Shown here in pieces: positions 1-9,625 of a DNA stretch of 64,000 nt. Source of the DNA: Lachnospiraceae bacterium (GTDB lineage: Bacteria > Bacillota > Clostridia > Lachnospirales > Lachnospiraceae); NCBI GenBank assembly GCA_022794255.1, contig JAAWEL010000036.1, forward strand, positions 50,202-114,201, read 5' to 3'. Positions within the stretch are counted from its first letter, which is position 1, and each line of letters starts with the position of its first letter. The translations under genes were made by a program, and so were the position numbers. The notes beneath the pieces are model-generated. The model was not told where the DNA came from, searched no databases, and saw only the letters and a program-made list of their open reading frames with translations.

Positions 1-509
1 CCACCTTAAAGATTCGTGAGACCAGCAGCATCCCCATCATCATCCTCTCTGCCAAATCAGAAGATACAGACAAAATCCTGGGGTTGAATATTGGGGCAGA
101 TGATTATCTGTCCAAGCCCTTTAGTCCCCTAGAGCTGGTGGCCCGGGTCAAATCTCAGCTTCGCCGCTATACTCAGCTGGGCAATATCAGCCAGCAGGCT
201 GGCGAGCAGGTCTATAAATGTGGCGGATTGTCTATCAATGATGACACCAAGGAAGTGTGGGTTGACGATTCCCCCATTAAGCTGACCCCTATTGAATACA
301 ATATTCTGCTTCTTCTGGTTAAAAATGCAGGAAAAGTTTTTTCCATTGATGAAATCTACGAACAGATCTGGAATGAGGAAGCCATTGGCGCAGACAATAC
401 CGTGGCTGTCCACATTCGCCACATCCGTGAGAAGATCGAGATCAACCCCAGAGAGCCCCGGTATTTGAAGGTTGTGTGGGGTGTAGGCTACAAAATTGAG
501 AAACAGTAG
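1..509 (+). CDS. OmpR/VanR-family response regulator, 5' end outside the window
   Basis: The reading frame is already open at base 3, so this is the C-terminal 168 residues of a gene that starts upstream. The visible part holds the end of a receiver domain, with the conserved serine of LSAKSED and the lysine of YLSKPF. The phospho-acceptor Asp lies outside the window. A winged-helix DNA-binding domain follows, ending in TVAVHIRHIREKIE and VVWGVGYKIEK, which closely resembles VanR. It binds DNA when phosphorylated. The histidine kinase gene starts 9 bases after its stop, so the two form a two-component pair. Its targets cannot be read from the window. Confidence 0.93.
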   Translation, partial: TLKIRETSSIPIIILSAKSEDTDKILGLNIGADDYLSKPFSPLELVARVKSQLRRYTQLGNISQQAGEQVYKCGGLSINDDTKEVWVDDSPIKLTPIEYNILLLLVKNAGKVFSIDEIYEQIWNEEAIGADNTVAVHIRHIREKIEINPREPRYLKVVWGVGYKIEKQ

Positions 510-518
510 GAATTTGCC

Positions 519-2819
519 ATGAAGTTAAAGAAATATTCCTTACAGCTCAAAAAAAATATTGTGGTTTTTCTTCATTTGATTTTCCTGGCTCTGGCTATCA
601 GTGGAATAAGCATTATGTATTTGAACACAGAGCCTGGTTCCGGCTTGTCCTGGCTTCAGAATCGCTCTTATGAAGATTCTCCTCAGTTTATGACCCAGTT
701 TCAAAAGGATCTGGACAGTATTTTCAAGTATATCTCCTACCGGGATGTTTTTGAGGAGGAAGGTGCTTTGGATCTGTCCAGCCAGATGTTCTCCGTCACA
801 AGGGGGGACGGACCGGAGATTATCTATACTCTGGAGGAGGTTCTCCGCTATGCACGGAGCCAGGGCTTTTATTTAAACAACAATTTTGATGTGGTCAGCG
901 ATCCCCTGGTCTACAACAATGCCTCCTCTGCCAGAGATTACCGGATCAACTGGCGGGCCTATATGACAGACCAGCAGATTACGGAACCAGGTGATGCCTA
1001 CACTTCTCTTTTGGAATTGTCCCGAGAAGTTCTGACCTGCCTGGGATACTACTACAAGGTTCACTACCGGATGATTGATAACCCATCAAACCTGTATTTC
1101 CGTATCCAGTATTATGGTGGACCGGATGAAGTCTATCTATATACCAACAGCCCCGGCTCTTCCTTAGAACAACTAAAGTCCATAGGTCCTTTCTGCTATC
1201 TGGATGACGAATCTGCTATTGTGGAAACCACGCTTCCGGAGCTTCCGGCCAATATGGCCTTTTCCATGGAAAGGAATAATTTCTATGATGCAGAGCACTA
1301 TTATGTATTGGCAGCAGTGGATAGGAGCTATTCTGCGAATGATATCTACGCGGAAAATGCACGGCTCTATCAGCATTTGCATCAACAGGTTTTAGAGGGG
1401 ATTCTGGCCATGATCCTGGGGATCCTTGGATGTGTAATCACCCTATTTTATTTGGTTCTTGTGTCTGGATATGAGGATAATGACCATACTGTTTGTGTTC
1501 TTTCCGGAATAGATGAGATTTATACGGAATGCTTTATTGTCCTGGCAGGTGTTTTCACCTTGTTTGCCATATTCTTGGGTGAAAAATTCGGTCACCGGAT
1601 TCTTCATCTCCTGGTAGCGATAGATTCCTGGGATTACGCAGAGCGAATGATGTCCATGGTTATCATCTATGGATGCATGGTGATTGCCCTGTTCAGCCTT
1701 CTCCGCCGTTACCGGTGCCGCCAGCTTTGGACGAACAGCCTGGTATATCATATATGGCAGACGATTGACCAGTATTTTATATACCGTTCTTTTAGCTACC
1801 GCCTGATCTGTCTCTTTCTGGCTTTTGTATTGATGCAGATGTGCGGCACTGGCCTGATTTTATTTTCGATTTTTCACTGGTCGTCTCCCTATGCCAAAGT
1901 GGCTATGCTGACTTTACTGCCTGCTTTGCTCACGATTGATTATCAAACCTTCTACCGGATGTTTTTGTCCTCTCGCCAGGAGGATAAAATCGCGGAAGCC
2001 ATTGAAAAGATTGCTGGTGGGGATACCTCCTACCAGATGGAGCTGGAAGGCTTATCTGGAAAAGAACTGGAAATCGCCCGAATGATTAACCGTATCGGTA
2101 CTGGCTTAGAACACGCTCTTCAGGAGAAGGTCAAAAGTGAGCGTTTAAAAGCAGATCTCATCACTAATGTGTCCCATGATTTAAAGACCCCTCTGACCTC
2201 CATCATCAACTATGTGGATCTGATCAAACGGCAGCACATCCAGAATGAAACAGTGGCAGAGTATTTGAATATCCTGGAACAAAAATCTCAGCGCCTCAAA
2301 ACGCTGACAGAGGATCTTCTGGAAGCATCCAAAGCAAGCTCTGGTACTCTCAAGCTGGATATGACAAAATTGGACTTAGTGGAAATGATCTGGCAGACGA
2401 ATGGTGAGTTTGAAGAAAAATATACTGAGAGAAGTTTGGAGCTGGTTCCCCGGCTTCCTAACCACAGCGTGATTATCCAAGCAGACGGGCGGCATCTGTG
2501 GAGAGTTCTGGAAAATTTATACAACAATGCCTATAAGTATGCCATGGAGCACAGCCGTGTATTTGCTGAGATCAGCTGTGAGGATGGCTACGCATATTTC
2601 ACTATTAAAAATGTTTCTGAGCATCCCCTCAATGTCAGCTCTGAGGATCTGACCGAACGATTTGTCCGGGGAGATGTATCCCGAACTACTGAGGGCAGCG
2701 GGCTGGGATTATCTATTGCCCAAAGCCTTACAAAGCTGCAGGGCGGGACTTTTGATATTCTAGTGGATGGAGACCTTTATAAAGCACGAATAGGCTTTGC
2801 CATTGTAAATGAGGATTAA
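519..2819 (+). CDS. Membrane sensor histidine kinase, partner of the upstream regulator
   Basis: This 766-residue kinase has one N-terminal membrane helix (about residues 14-36), an extracytoplasmic region of about 250 residues, and then five hydrophobic helices (about 290-490). The kinase core follows: a HAMP-like linker, the HisKA box NVSHDLKTPLTS with the phospho-accepting His at residue 553, an N box (LYNNAYKYA) and the G box GSGLGLSIAQSL. The large sensor part is much bigger than in VanS and matches no ligand-binding domain I recognise, so the stimulus is unknown. It is co-transcribed with the response regulator. A bidirectional terminator lies right after the stop codon. Confidence 0.92.
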   Translation: MKLKKYSLQLKKNIVVFLHLIFLALAISGISIMYLNTEPGSGLSWLQNRSYEDSPQFMTQFQKDLDSIFKYISYRDVFEEEGALDLSSQMFSVTRGDGPEIIYTLEEVLRYARSQGFYLNNNFDVVSDPLVYNNASSARDYRINWRAYMTDQQITEPGDAYTSLLELSREVLTCLGYYYKVHYRMIDNPSNLYFRIQYYGGPDEVYLYTNSPGSSLEQLKSIGPFCYLDDESAIVETTLPELPANMAFSMERNNFYDAEHYYVLAAVDRSYSANDIYAENARLYQHLHQQVLEGILAMILGILGCVITLFYLVLVSGYEDNDHTVCVLSGIDEIYTECFIVLAGVFTLFAIFLGEKFGHRILHLLVAIDSWDYAERMMSMVIIYGCMVIALFSLLRRYRCRQLWTNSLVYHIWQTIDQYFIYRSFSYRLICLFLAFVLMQMCGTGLILFSIFHWSSPYAKVAMLTLLPALLTIDYQTFYRMFLSSRQEDKIAEAIEKIAGGDTSYQMELEGLSGKELEIARMINRIGTGLEHALQEKVKSERLKADLITNVSHDLKTPLTSIINYVDLIKRQHIQNETVAEYLNILEQKSQRLKTLTEDLLEASKASSGTLKLDMTKLDLVEMIWQTNGEFEEKYTERSLELVPRLPNHSVIIQADGRHLWRVLENLYNNAYKYAMEHSRVFAEISCEDGYAYFTIKNVSEHPLNVSSEDLTERFVRGDVSRTTEGSGLGLSIAQSLTKLQGGTFDILVDGDLYKARIGFAIVNED

Positions 2820-2820
2820 A

Positions 2821-2847
2821 AAACAGGAGCTGGCGACTCCTGTTTTT
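2821..2847. terminator. Bidirectional intrinsic terminator
   Basis: Bases 2821-2829 (AAACAGGAG) pair perfectly with 2837-2845 (CTCCTGTTT) around a 7-base loop. There are T runs on both strands, so the hairpin can end both the kinase transcript and the convergent hydrolase transcript. Confidence 0.88.
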
Positions 2848-2864
2848 ACTATCTGTTTTTATGT

Positions 2865-4523
2865 TTATCCGAAGATACGCCAGCCACAGATAAAATTCCT
2901 TTGCCACCAGGAACTAAGGGAACGATGCACCACTCTTCCATTACTGGAGGATGCGTCTACCACCGTCCCTCCCTCAGCCACAATCCCCACATGGCCACTG
3001 ACTACAATAATGTCGCCTGCCCGAAGATTGGAATAACTGGTAATCTTGGTATACCGCCCCACGCTCCGCCATCCGGAGGAGGTGATGTAACTTTGCCGGA
3101 CCCCAACCTGATTTAAACACCAATATACAAAGCCTGAGCAGTCAAAGGAGCCAGGGCCTTTTGCTCCCCACACATAGGGAGAACCCAGTTTGGATTTTGC
3201 TACAGAGATCAGAGAGCTTGCACTTCCACTGGCGCTGCCGGTACTTGGAACGCTGCTTCCTCCGGAAGAAGTGCTACCACCGCCTCCAGATGTCTGTGTA
3301 CGGCTGCTGGAGGAACTGCTGGTTGTCTGCCTGGGCGCATTGGCAGGCGCCTTTTTTGCACTTCCACTGGTCAGCATTGTCATGGTCTGAGCGCCTACTG
3401 CTCCGTCCACAGACAAATTATTGGTTCTCTGGAACAGCTTCACCGCATTTTCCGTCACCTCTCCATAATATCCGGTCACATTGGCGGCATTGATATATCC
3501 CAGCTTGCTCAGCATGTTTTGAACCTTGGATATGGTATCACCGCTATCCCCGATCCGCAGTCCGTTGGGTACTGCCATATCACTGTTAAGCGCCATACGG
3601 GTGGATGGCCCTAAGTATCCGTCTACCACCTGGTCATTCCTGGACTGAAACTGTTTTACCGCCATGACTGTATCATTTCCATAATTTCCATCTGGCTCTG
3701 ATGTCATATAGCCCAAAAGCTTCAGCCGTTTTTGGGCGGCTAACACTACCTCACTGGTCTCTCCAAAGGAGAGCATATTAGGTTTTACCTCCTCGCTGTA
3801 GAGTAGGTTCATGGTTTTTCTTCCTACCTTGCCATCCTGATCCAGCTCATTGACCTCCTGCATCTTTTTCACAGCGATTTCTGTGCTGTCGCCAAAATGG
3901 CCTGTCACCAGATCTGCCGTTGCCAGATAGCCCAGCTCATAAAGGCGCTGCTGGATCCGGCTGATATCATCCCCGTCATCATCTTTCTGAGCAGCATAAT
4001 ATTTAGCATCCGGCGAAAGAATCGCCTTTAAGGTATTTGGCCCTACCACCCCGTCCTGGGCCAGCTTATTCTGCCTTTGATAAACCTTTACTGCATTTAT
4101 AGTCACATCCCCATACAGGTCTGTAGGCTCATCTGTGTCCATAAACCCCAGCATCATCAGCCTCTCCTGAAGCTGTGTCACAATCGGATGTCTCATTCCG
4201 TGACGCAGATAATCTGGAATAGGGTCTGTAAACTCTGCTTCAACCCCCTCCACCGAGGGGAGGATCGGGCCATCTGGCGTCAGAGCCATAACTGTCTCGT
4301 CTGCCTGTGTGGGAGTAAGGGTTTCATCCTCCAACACTAACTGCGGAATCGTAGCCTTGGTCTCCTCCACCTGCTTTTGGTCACAGCTGGCTAGGACAAT
4401 CGCCAGGCCTATGGTAATAGCCATTACTCCTGCACGCCTTCCATACCACCTGTTATTGGGTGCTGAAATCCTTTTTTCAGCAATTCCTTGTCTCTTGTCA
4501 AACTCTGTCAAAATTCCACCCAT
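2865..4523 (-). CDS. Exported lipoprotein cell wall hydrolase: PG-binding repeats plus NlpC/P60 peptidase
   Basis: This 552-residue protein is a probable peptidoglycan endopeptidase. The N terminus has a basic stretch and a hydrophobic segment ending in the lipobox LASC (Cys about residue 47). Four peptidoglycan-binding type 1 repeats follow, each recognisable by a QxxLxxLGY core (starting near 112, 187, 259 and 333). A Ser/Gly/Thr linker (about 400-445) leads to an NlpC/P60 domain with the catalytic cysteine in SFDCSGFVYW and the histidine in SGHVGIVAEG. The start codon is uncertain: ATG at 4523 has almost no spacing to the GAAAGG element, and a TTG four codons later is possible. The gene stands alone, convergent with the kinase gene. 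Confidence 0.9.
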   Translation of the reverse strand: MGGILTEFDKRQGIAEKRISAPNNRWYGRRAGVMAITIGLAIVLASCDQKQVEETKATIPQLVLEDETLTPTQADETVMALTPDGPILPSVEGVEAEFTDPIPDYLRHGMRHPIVTQLQERLMMLGFMDTDEPTDLYGDVTINAVKVYQRQNKLAQDGVVGPNTLKAILSPDAKYYAAQKDDDGDDISRIQQRLYELGYLATADLVTGHFGDSTEIAVKKMQEVNELDQDGKVGRKTMNLLYSEEVKPNMLSFGETSEVVLAAQKRLKLLGYMTSEPDGNYGNDTVMAVKQFQSRNDQVVDGYLGPSTRMALNSDMAVPNGLRIGDSGDTISKVQNMLSKLGYINAANVTGYYGEVTENAVKLFQRTNNLSVDGAVGAQTMTMLTSGSAKKAPANAPRQTTSSSSSSRTQTSGGGGSTSSGGSSVPSTGSASGSASSLISVAKSKLGSPYVWGAKGPGSFDCSGFVYWCLNQVGVRQSYITSSGWRSVGRYTKITSYSNLRAGDIIVVSGHVGIVAEGGTVVDASSSNGRVVHRSLSSWWQRNFICGWRIFG

Positions 4524-4557
4524 CCTTTCTTGCTGTCACTTCTGTCGAATACTGTCT

Positions 4558-4586
4558 ATTCTAGCACATCTTCCTGTCAGATTACA
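4558..4586 (-). promoter_or_regulatory. Sigma-A-type promoter for the NlpC/P60 gene
   Basis: Read on the minus strand, TGTAAT (4586-4581) and TAGAAT (4563-4558) are 17 bases apart, with a TG extended -10. The -35 is weak. It ends 35 bases before the hydrolase start. Confidence 0.5.
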
Positions 4587-4708
4587 ACAGTAAAAATCCC
4601 CAGTGGAAAATACATTTTTTTCTCCGTTGTGTCATAAATTTCCATTCACCATCATACAATAATAATAAAGTTATAAAATCGTTACCGTAGACATAAGGAG
4701 AGGAAAAA

Positions 4709-5386
4709 ATGGACAAGACACGTTATTCCATATCGGAAGCCGGCAAGCTGGTGGGCGTGGAATCTCATGTTCTTCGCTATTGGGAGGACGAGCTTCAGCT
4801 TGATATACCACGAAATGGAAAAAGCCATCGCTACTACACGGAATTACATATCCGCTTGTTTCAGAAGATAAAGGAATTAAAGGAAAAAGGATACCAGCTA
4901 AAAGCCATTGAACAGGTATTAAAAAAAATGATCGATGGCAGTGAAGAAATCAATGCAGATCAGGTATTGGAACAAAATGCGGTAAATATTCTAAGAGAGG
5001 GAAGTGCAGAGGACGAGATGGAAGGTGTGGCTAATTTAAAGACAGTGCAAAAACAGGAAAATACACCCGCTGCTGTTAATCAGGAAAAAATGGAACAGTT
5101 TCAGCAAATTATGAACCAGATTATCGGGCGGGCAGTGGGACAAGCAATTCAGGAAAACAATGAGATCCTAAGCGATGAAATCAGCCGTCAGGTCAATGAT
5201 AAGATGATACAGGAACTGGAATATATGATGCGGGTCAATGATGAGCGGGCGGAGGAACGTTTTAAGGCCTTGGATGAGACACTTCGCGCTTATCAAAAGG
5301 AAAGTAAAGGAAAGGCAGAGGCTGCTGCCACCAAACTGCCCTTTTTCAAGAGAAAGAAATTTGGAAGGAGTGGAAAAAAATTATAA
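4709..5386 (+). CDS. MerR-type helix-turn-helix protein with a long coiled-coil tail
   Basis: This 225-residue protein begins with a MerR-like winged helix (YSISEAGKLVGVESHVLRYW, residues 5-24, then the RNGKSHRYYTE wing). Residues about 85-200 are rich in Glu, Gln and Lys and predicted coiled coil. The last 20 residues are very basic (KRKKFGRSGKK). There is no effector-binding domain of the classical metal or drug type. Such HTH-plus-coil proteins resemble RacA-like chromosome-anchoring factors as much as transcription factors, and the sequence does not decide between them. The start is set by AAGGAGAGG, 5 bases before the ATG. It is monocistronic, closed by a strong terminator. Confidence 0.82.
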   Translation: MDKTRYSISEAGKLVGVESHVLRYWEDELQLDIPRNGKSHRYYTELHIRLFQKIKELKEKGYQLKAIEQVLKKMIDGSEEINADQVLEQNAVNILREGSAEDEMEGVANLKTVQKQENTPAAVNQEKMEQFQQIMNQIIGRAVGQAIQENNEILSDEISRQVNDKMIQELEYMMRVNDERAEERFKALDETLRAYQKESKGKAEAAATKLPFFKRKKFGRSGKKL

Positions 5387-5410
5387 TTCCAGTTTCAGCC
5401 AAATGGCAGT

Positions 5411-5447
5411 AAAAACGGCGGATCCTTAAAGGATCCCCTCCGTTTTT
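5411..5447. terminator. Bidirectional intrinsic terminator between the MerR-like gene and dnaB
   Basis: An AAAAACGG...GATCC arm pairs with GGATCC...CCGTTTTT, with a short internal bulge and a TTAAA loop. It has T runs on both strands and serves the two convergent genes. Confidence 0.88.
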
Positions 5448-5464
5448 GCTGTTATGCTCTTTTT

Positions 5465-6796
5465 CTATCTTGCCAGATTAACAAATTTTGTATATTCAGG
5501 CTGCCACAAAAGATTGATCGTCCCAATCGGACCATTTCTCTGTTTGGCAATGATGACCTCCGCAATATTTGGTGTCTCTGTGTCTTTATTATAATAATCA
5601 TCCCTGTACAAGAACATAACTACATCCGCATCCTGCTCAATCGCCCCTGATTCTCTCAGATCAGAGAGCATTGGGCGGTGATCCTGTCTGGTCTCACAGG
5701 CCCGGCTCAGCTGAGACAGGGCGATCACCGGAGCATTCATCTCCCTGGCTAAAGCCTTTAGAGAACGGGATATTTCGGAGATCTCCTGCTGCCGGTTATC
5801 GCTGGCACGGCCACTTCCGGACATCAGCTGAAGGTAGTCAATGATAACCATACTCAGGCCATATTCCAGCTTCATTTTTCTGCACTTGGAGCGAAGCTCT
5901 GTAATGGAAATACCTGGTGTGTCATCAATCATCAACTTGGAATTTCCGATAATGCCGATTCCCTCTACTACTGCATCCCAGTCAGCGTCTGTCAGATTAC
6001 CAGTCCGCAGCTTTTGAGAATCCACATTGGATTCCATGGCAAGCATACGGTTTACCAGCTGCTCTTTGGACATCTCAAGGCTGAAAATCATACAGGGCTG
6101 CCCCCTCCGCACTGCCACATGATCCACTAAATTTAACACAAAAGCCGTCTTTCCCATAGATGGGCGGGCCGCTATCAGCACCAGATCCGAGGGCTGCATA
6201 CCGGAAGTCTTGTAGTCCAAATCTATAAATCCTGTGGGAATACCAGTCACAGAACCTGGATTTCTGGATGCAATCTCAATTTTCTCCAGCACATTTAAGG
6301 CTACCTGTCGGATGGGAACCAACTCTGAGGAGTCCCGGCTTTGAAGCAGATTAAACACGGACTTTTCCGTATCTGCCAGAATCTGCTCCAGCGGCGCCTT
6401 CCCGGCATAGCAGGTATTGGCAATCTCCTCTGTCACCCGGATCAACCGCCTGAGCACAGCTTTCTCCCGCACAATATTGGCATAAGATTTGGCATTTGTG
6501 GAGGTGAAAACCATAGTCATAAGATCCCTGACAAAATCCAGGCTGCTGACCTCTGGTGGCACATCCTTTTCTTTCAGCCGGTTCTGCAAGGTTACCAAAT
6601 CAACTGGCCTTCCCTCATTGAACAGCTCTACCATAGCCTCAAACATAACTCCATGGGCCTTCTGATAAAAATCCTCCATTGACAAGACCTCTGAGGCAGC
6701 AATAATCGCATCCTTGTCCATCAGCATGGAACCAATCAGCGATTGCTCCGCCTCAATGCTGTGGGGAAGTACTCTTTTCATTAAAGCTTCATCCAT
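5465..6796 (-). CDS. dnaB: Replicative DNA helicase DnaB
   Basis: This 443-residue protein is the hexameric helicase that unwinds DNA at the replication fork. It has the N-terminal DnaB domain (HSIEAEQSLIGSMLMD) and the RecA-like C-terminal motor. Walker A is ARPSMGKTAF, Walker B is VIIDYLQLM, and the arginine-finger region is ALSQLSRACETRQDHRPML. Length and motifs are normal. It lies downstream of rplI and gdpP in the same direction, an order common in Firmicutes. An intrinsic terminator sits after rplI, so dnaB is probably transcribed partly by read-through or from its own promoter. AGGAAGGAAC precedes the ATG. Confidence 0.97.
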   Translation of the reverse strand: MDEALMKRVLPHSIEAEQSLIGSMLMDKDAIIAASEVLSMEDFYQKAHGVMFEAMVELFNEGRPVDLVTLQNRLKEKDVPPEVSSLDFVRDLMTMVFTSTNAKSYANIVREKAVLRRLIRVTEEIANTCYAGKAPLEQILADTEKSVFNLLQSRDSSELVPIRQVALNVLEKIEIASRNPGSVTGIPTGFIDLDYKTSGMQPSDLVLIAARPSMGKTAFVLNLVDHVAVRRGQPCMIFSLEMSKEQLVNRMLAMESNVDSQKLRTGNLTDADWDAVVEGIGIIGNSKLMIDDTPGISITELRSKCRKMKLEYGLSMVIIDYLQLMSGSGRASDNRQQEISEISRSLKALAREMNAPVIALSQLSRACETRQDHRPMLSDLRESGAIEQDADVVMFLYRDDYYNKDTETPNIAEVIIAKQRNGPIGTINLLWQPEYTKFVNLAR

Positions 6797-6883
6797 GTTC
6801 CTTCCTGTTCCTTTCTTTTGCCTGAGAAATCTGCGGTCTGGCTATCTTTCTGCTTTGCCTGTCCGCTGCCTCTGTAACAGAAA

Positions 6884-6900
6884 GCCCCGCTATGCGGGGC
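6884..6900 (-). terminator. Intrinsic terminator after rplI
   Basis: On the minus strand, GCCCCGC-ATA-GCGGGGC is followed by TTTCTGTT, just after the rplI stop codon. It may attenuate transcription into dnaB. Confidence 0.75.
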
Positions 6901-6906
6901 CCCTTT

Positions 6907-7353
6907 TTAAGCTTCTACAATCTTTACTGCCAATTTTGCCGTTACATCTCTGTGCAGCTTTATAGGAACCTGATGTGTTCCAAAGGTTTTTAATGGCTCC
7001 GGAAGAACCATTTTTTTCTTATCAATCTCCAGCTGAAGCTGATCCGCAGCTGCTGCACTGATCTCTTTGCTGGAAATCGAGCCAAAGGCTTTTCCGTTCT
7101 CTCCCGCCTTCATGGACAGTGTAACACAAAGCTGCCCGATCTTCTCTGCCAGCTCTTTAGCGGCAGCCAGCTGCTCTGATGCAATCTTCTCCTCATTGGC
7201 CTTTTGCAGCTTCAAGTCATTGAGATTTTTGGCAGTAGCCTCCACTCCCAGCTTTTTAGGCAGAATAAAATTGCGGGCGTAGCCATCATTTACCTTAACA
7301 ATCTGACCCTTTTTCCCCAGAGATTTAACATCCTCCAACAGTACGATTTCCAT
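6907..7353 (-). CDS. rplI: Large ribosomal subunit protein bL9
   Basis: This 148-residue protein is a standard bL9. It has the N-terminal RNA-binding domain ([19 protein letters not shown] and the [10 protein letters not shown] signature), a long central helix, and the C-terminal domain that starts near residue 85. It binds 23S rRNA at the base of the L1 stalk. Its ATG overlaps the gdpP stop codon by one base (TAATG), so translation of the two is probably coupled. GAAAGGAGA lies upstream of the start. Confidence 0.97.
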   Translation of the reverse strand: MEIVLLEDVKSLGKKGQIVKVNDGYARNFILPKKLGVEATAKNLNDLKLQKANEEKIASEQLAAAKELAEKIGQLCVTLSMKAGENGKAFGSISSKEISAAAADQLQLEIDKKKMVLPEPLKTFGTHQVPIKLHRDVTAKLAVKIVEA

Positions 7354-9392
7354 TATGATATATCTCCTTTCAATAACATATTATCTATAACCTCTTTCAC
7401 CCGGCCTTTGGCCTCTTCTATGGTAGCGCCCTCCAGCTGCGCCCCGGCAATCGTCCGGTGACCACCGCCTCCTAACTGCTCCATCATCACCTGAACATTG
7501 ACCTCATCAATGGAGCGGGCACTGACATAAATCTTCTCATGGTACATGGTCAGCACAATGGATGCCTTGATACCCTTGATATCCAAAAGCTCATTGGCAG
7601 CCTGAGCTCCCACAATTGTAGGGCTTTGAAGGCCTTCTGCCGGACAAATACCAATAGAAAAAGCATCCCGATAGACCTCTGCCGAGGTAATCGCTGAAGC
7701 TCTGGCCTTGTACTCAGCCATATCATCCCGAAACAACTTACGCACCCGGGTTACATCTGCTCCGTTGCGCCTTAAATATGCCGCAGCTTCAAACGTCCGC
7801 ACACCAGTCTGATTGGTGAAATTCAATGTGTCAATAACTATACCAGCATACATAGCATCTGCCTCTGCTGACTTAATCTTGATGTCATCCGCAATGTACT
7901 GTAATACCTCTGCTACCATCTCACAGGCAGAGGATGCATAAGGCTCCACATAGGAAAGTACTGCATTCGTAATCACTTCGCTACTCTGCCGGTGATGATC
8001 CAGTACCACAATGGTCTTTACCATATGGAGAAGCTCTGGTGCATCCGTTATGCTGGGACGATTTACATCCACCACCACCAGCATGGTATTATTATCTACC
8101 AGTTCAGCTGCCTGAACACCATTTAGAAATAAATCCTCTGGATATTCCGGATTATTAAGGAAACGATCCATCATAGGCTGAACCGATGTGGTCACCTCAT
8201 TGATCACAATATGGGATTTTTTGTTTAGTGAGGTGGCAATCCGATAGATTCCGATGGCTGAACCAAAGGAATCAATATCTCCCAGCTTATGTCCCATGAT
8301 CAACAGCCGATCTTTTGTTTCTATCAGTTCCCGCAATGCATGGGCCTTGACACGGGCTTTGACGCGGGTTGCCTTTTCTAACTGCTGGGATTTACCACCA
8401 TAGTACTGGATCTTGCCGCCATCCTTAACCACAGCCTGGTCTCCGCCCCGGCCTAAAGCCATATCGATGGCGATGCGGGCATACTCGTAGTTCTGGCTGT
8501 AGCTTTCTCCGTCCATTCCGATGCCAATGCTTAAGGTTACCGCCATCTCATTGCCAATGTTTACTGCCTTTACATCTTCCAGAATGCCGAACCGCTCTTC
8601 TTGTATCTGCTCCATGTGTTTCTGTTTGATCATGAAGAAATACTTGTCTTTTTCGATCTTTTTTACAACCCCGTCCATTACACCGATGTATTTGTTGATT
8701 TTTCGATCAATAAGGGCTGTCAGAAGAGAGCGGCGAACCTCTTCCACACTTTCCAAAGCTTCTTCATAATTGTCCAGATAAATCAGGCCGGCCACCATTT
8801 TTTCATCTGTGATCTCCTGTCGGTATTGAAGAATCTCCGTCTCATCAAACAAATAAACTGCCAGCATTTTCTGGTTATCTGAAACAATTGCATTCTCGTC
8901 CTCATTGTCTCCAGCCACATAGACCGGACGGATATCGATGCGGAATTTACGGCTTTGGTATGTGGTGTGAATCTGGGCCGCTTCCTCTGCAGACAAATCT
9001 GCTTTTGTGACCTCCGGAAAAATGGTGAGAAGATTCCTCCATGTGGCTTTCTTTTCTGCTAAAATTTCCTGAAAGGCATCATTGAGCCATAAAAGGCGAC
9101 CTTCCTCATCTGCCAGACCGTAGGGAACAGCCATCTCTGACAAAAGCTGTTTTTGAATCCAGGCATACTCGGCGGAAAATTCCACCAGACCTTTTAAGAC
9201 ATATCTTCTGCGGTACAGGTATATCCAGGAAGCGATTGCAATATAACATAAGGTGAACGGAAATAATACCAGACCACCGGCCTTGCTTACGGCTGTTACT
9301 CCTATGTTTCCAAAAATCAGAAACAGGGAGAGAAGAAGCGGCCAGGTGAGATATTGCCTTAATTGGCCTCTTACTTTTACTGTTTCTTTCAT
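7353..9392 (-). CDS. gdpP: Cyclic-di-AMP phosphodiesterase GdpP (DHH/DHHA1)
   Basis: This membrane enzyme hydrolyses c-di-AMP to pApA and so controls osmolyte, cell wall and beta-lactam responses. Two N-terminal membrane helices come first, then a PAS-like region and a degenerate GGDEF domain ([13 protein letters not shown]). The DHH catalytic domain carries [21 protein letters not shown] and VVLDHHRQ, and the DHHA1 domain carries [13 protein letters not shown] chose the ATG at 9392 (679 residues) because AAGGAGA sits 8-9 bases before it. The frame stays open to 9452, but no comparable ribosome site precedes that start. The gene begins the gdpP-rplI unit. Confidence 0.95.
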   Translation of the reverse strand: MKETVKVRGQLRQYLTWPLLLSLFLIFGNIGVTAVSKAGGLVLFPFTLCYIAIASWIYLYRRRYVLKGLVEFSAEYAWIQKQLLSEMAVPYGLADEEGRLLWLNDAFQEILAEKKATWRNLLTIFPEVTKADLSAEEAAQIHTTYQSRKFRIDIRPVYVAGDNEDENAIVSDNQKMLAVYLFDETEILQYRQEITDEKMVAGLIYLDNYEEALESVEEVRRSLLTALIDRKINKYIGVMDGVVKKIEKDKYFFMIKQKHMEQIQEERFGILEDVKAVNIGNEMAVTLSIGIGMDGESYSQNYEYARIAIDMALGRGGDQAVVKDGGKIQYYGGKSQQLEKATRVKARVKAHALRELIETKDRLLIMGHKLGDIDSFGSAIGIYRIATSLNKKSHIVINEVTTSVQPMMDRFLNNPEYPEDLFLNGVQAAELVDNNTMLVVVDVNRPSITDAPELLHMVKTIVVLDHHRQSSEVITNAVLSYVEPYASSACEMVAEVLQYIADDIKIKSAEADAMYAGIVIDTLNFTNQTGVRTFEAAAYLRRNGADVTRVRKLFRDDMAEYKARASAITSAEVYRDAFSIGICPAEGLQSPTIVGAQAANELLDIKGIKASIVLTMYHEKIYVSARSIDEVNVQVMMEQLGGGGHRTIAGAQLEGATIEEAKGRVKEVIDNMLLKGDIS

Positions 9393-9474
9393 TATATCTG
9401 TCTCCTTGTGGGTGGAGCGCCTGTTTCCTGGCACAACCACCTGAATATTCATTCTCAGTGCTCATGTATAATAG

Positions 9475-9503
9475 ATTATAGCAGGAAATCTGCTTTGTAA
9501 CAA
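9475..9503 (-). promoter_or_regulatory. Sigma-A promoter for gdpP
   Basis: Read on the minus strand, TTGTTA (9503-9498) and TATAAT (9480-9475) are separated by 17 bases. It lies about 85 bases upstream of the gdpP start and is divergent from the next promoter. Confidence 0.75.
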
Positions 9504-9543
9504 CCATTAGTTTTGTGGTACAGGTCTCTTATGGCATTAGCCA

Positions 9544-9572
9544 TTGTTTTTTCCTTCAACTTATTATACAAT
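9544..9572 (+). promoter_or_regulatory. Sigma-A promoter for the DUF4317 gene
   Basis: TTGTTT (9544-9549), a 17-base spacer, then TACAAT (9567-9572), 54 bases upstream of the chosen start codon. The same hexamer pair recurs before the polysaccharide genes. Confidence 0.72.
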
Positions 9573-9625
9573 ATTAATTCATGACACATCGTTTCATACA
9601 TACCAGATTTGGAGGCAGCTATATT

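Noticed and set aside
9481..9493. GCAG...CTGC dyad in the spacer of the gdpP promoter
   Set aside because: Only four base pairs with no second copy. Likely chance.
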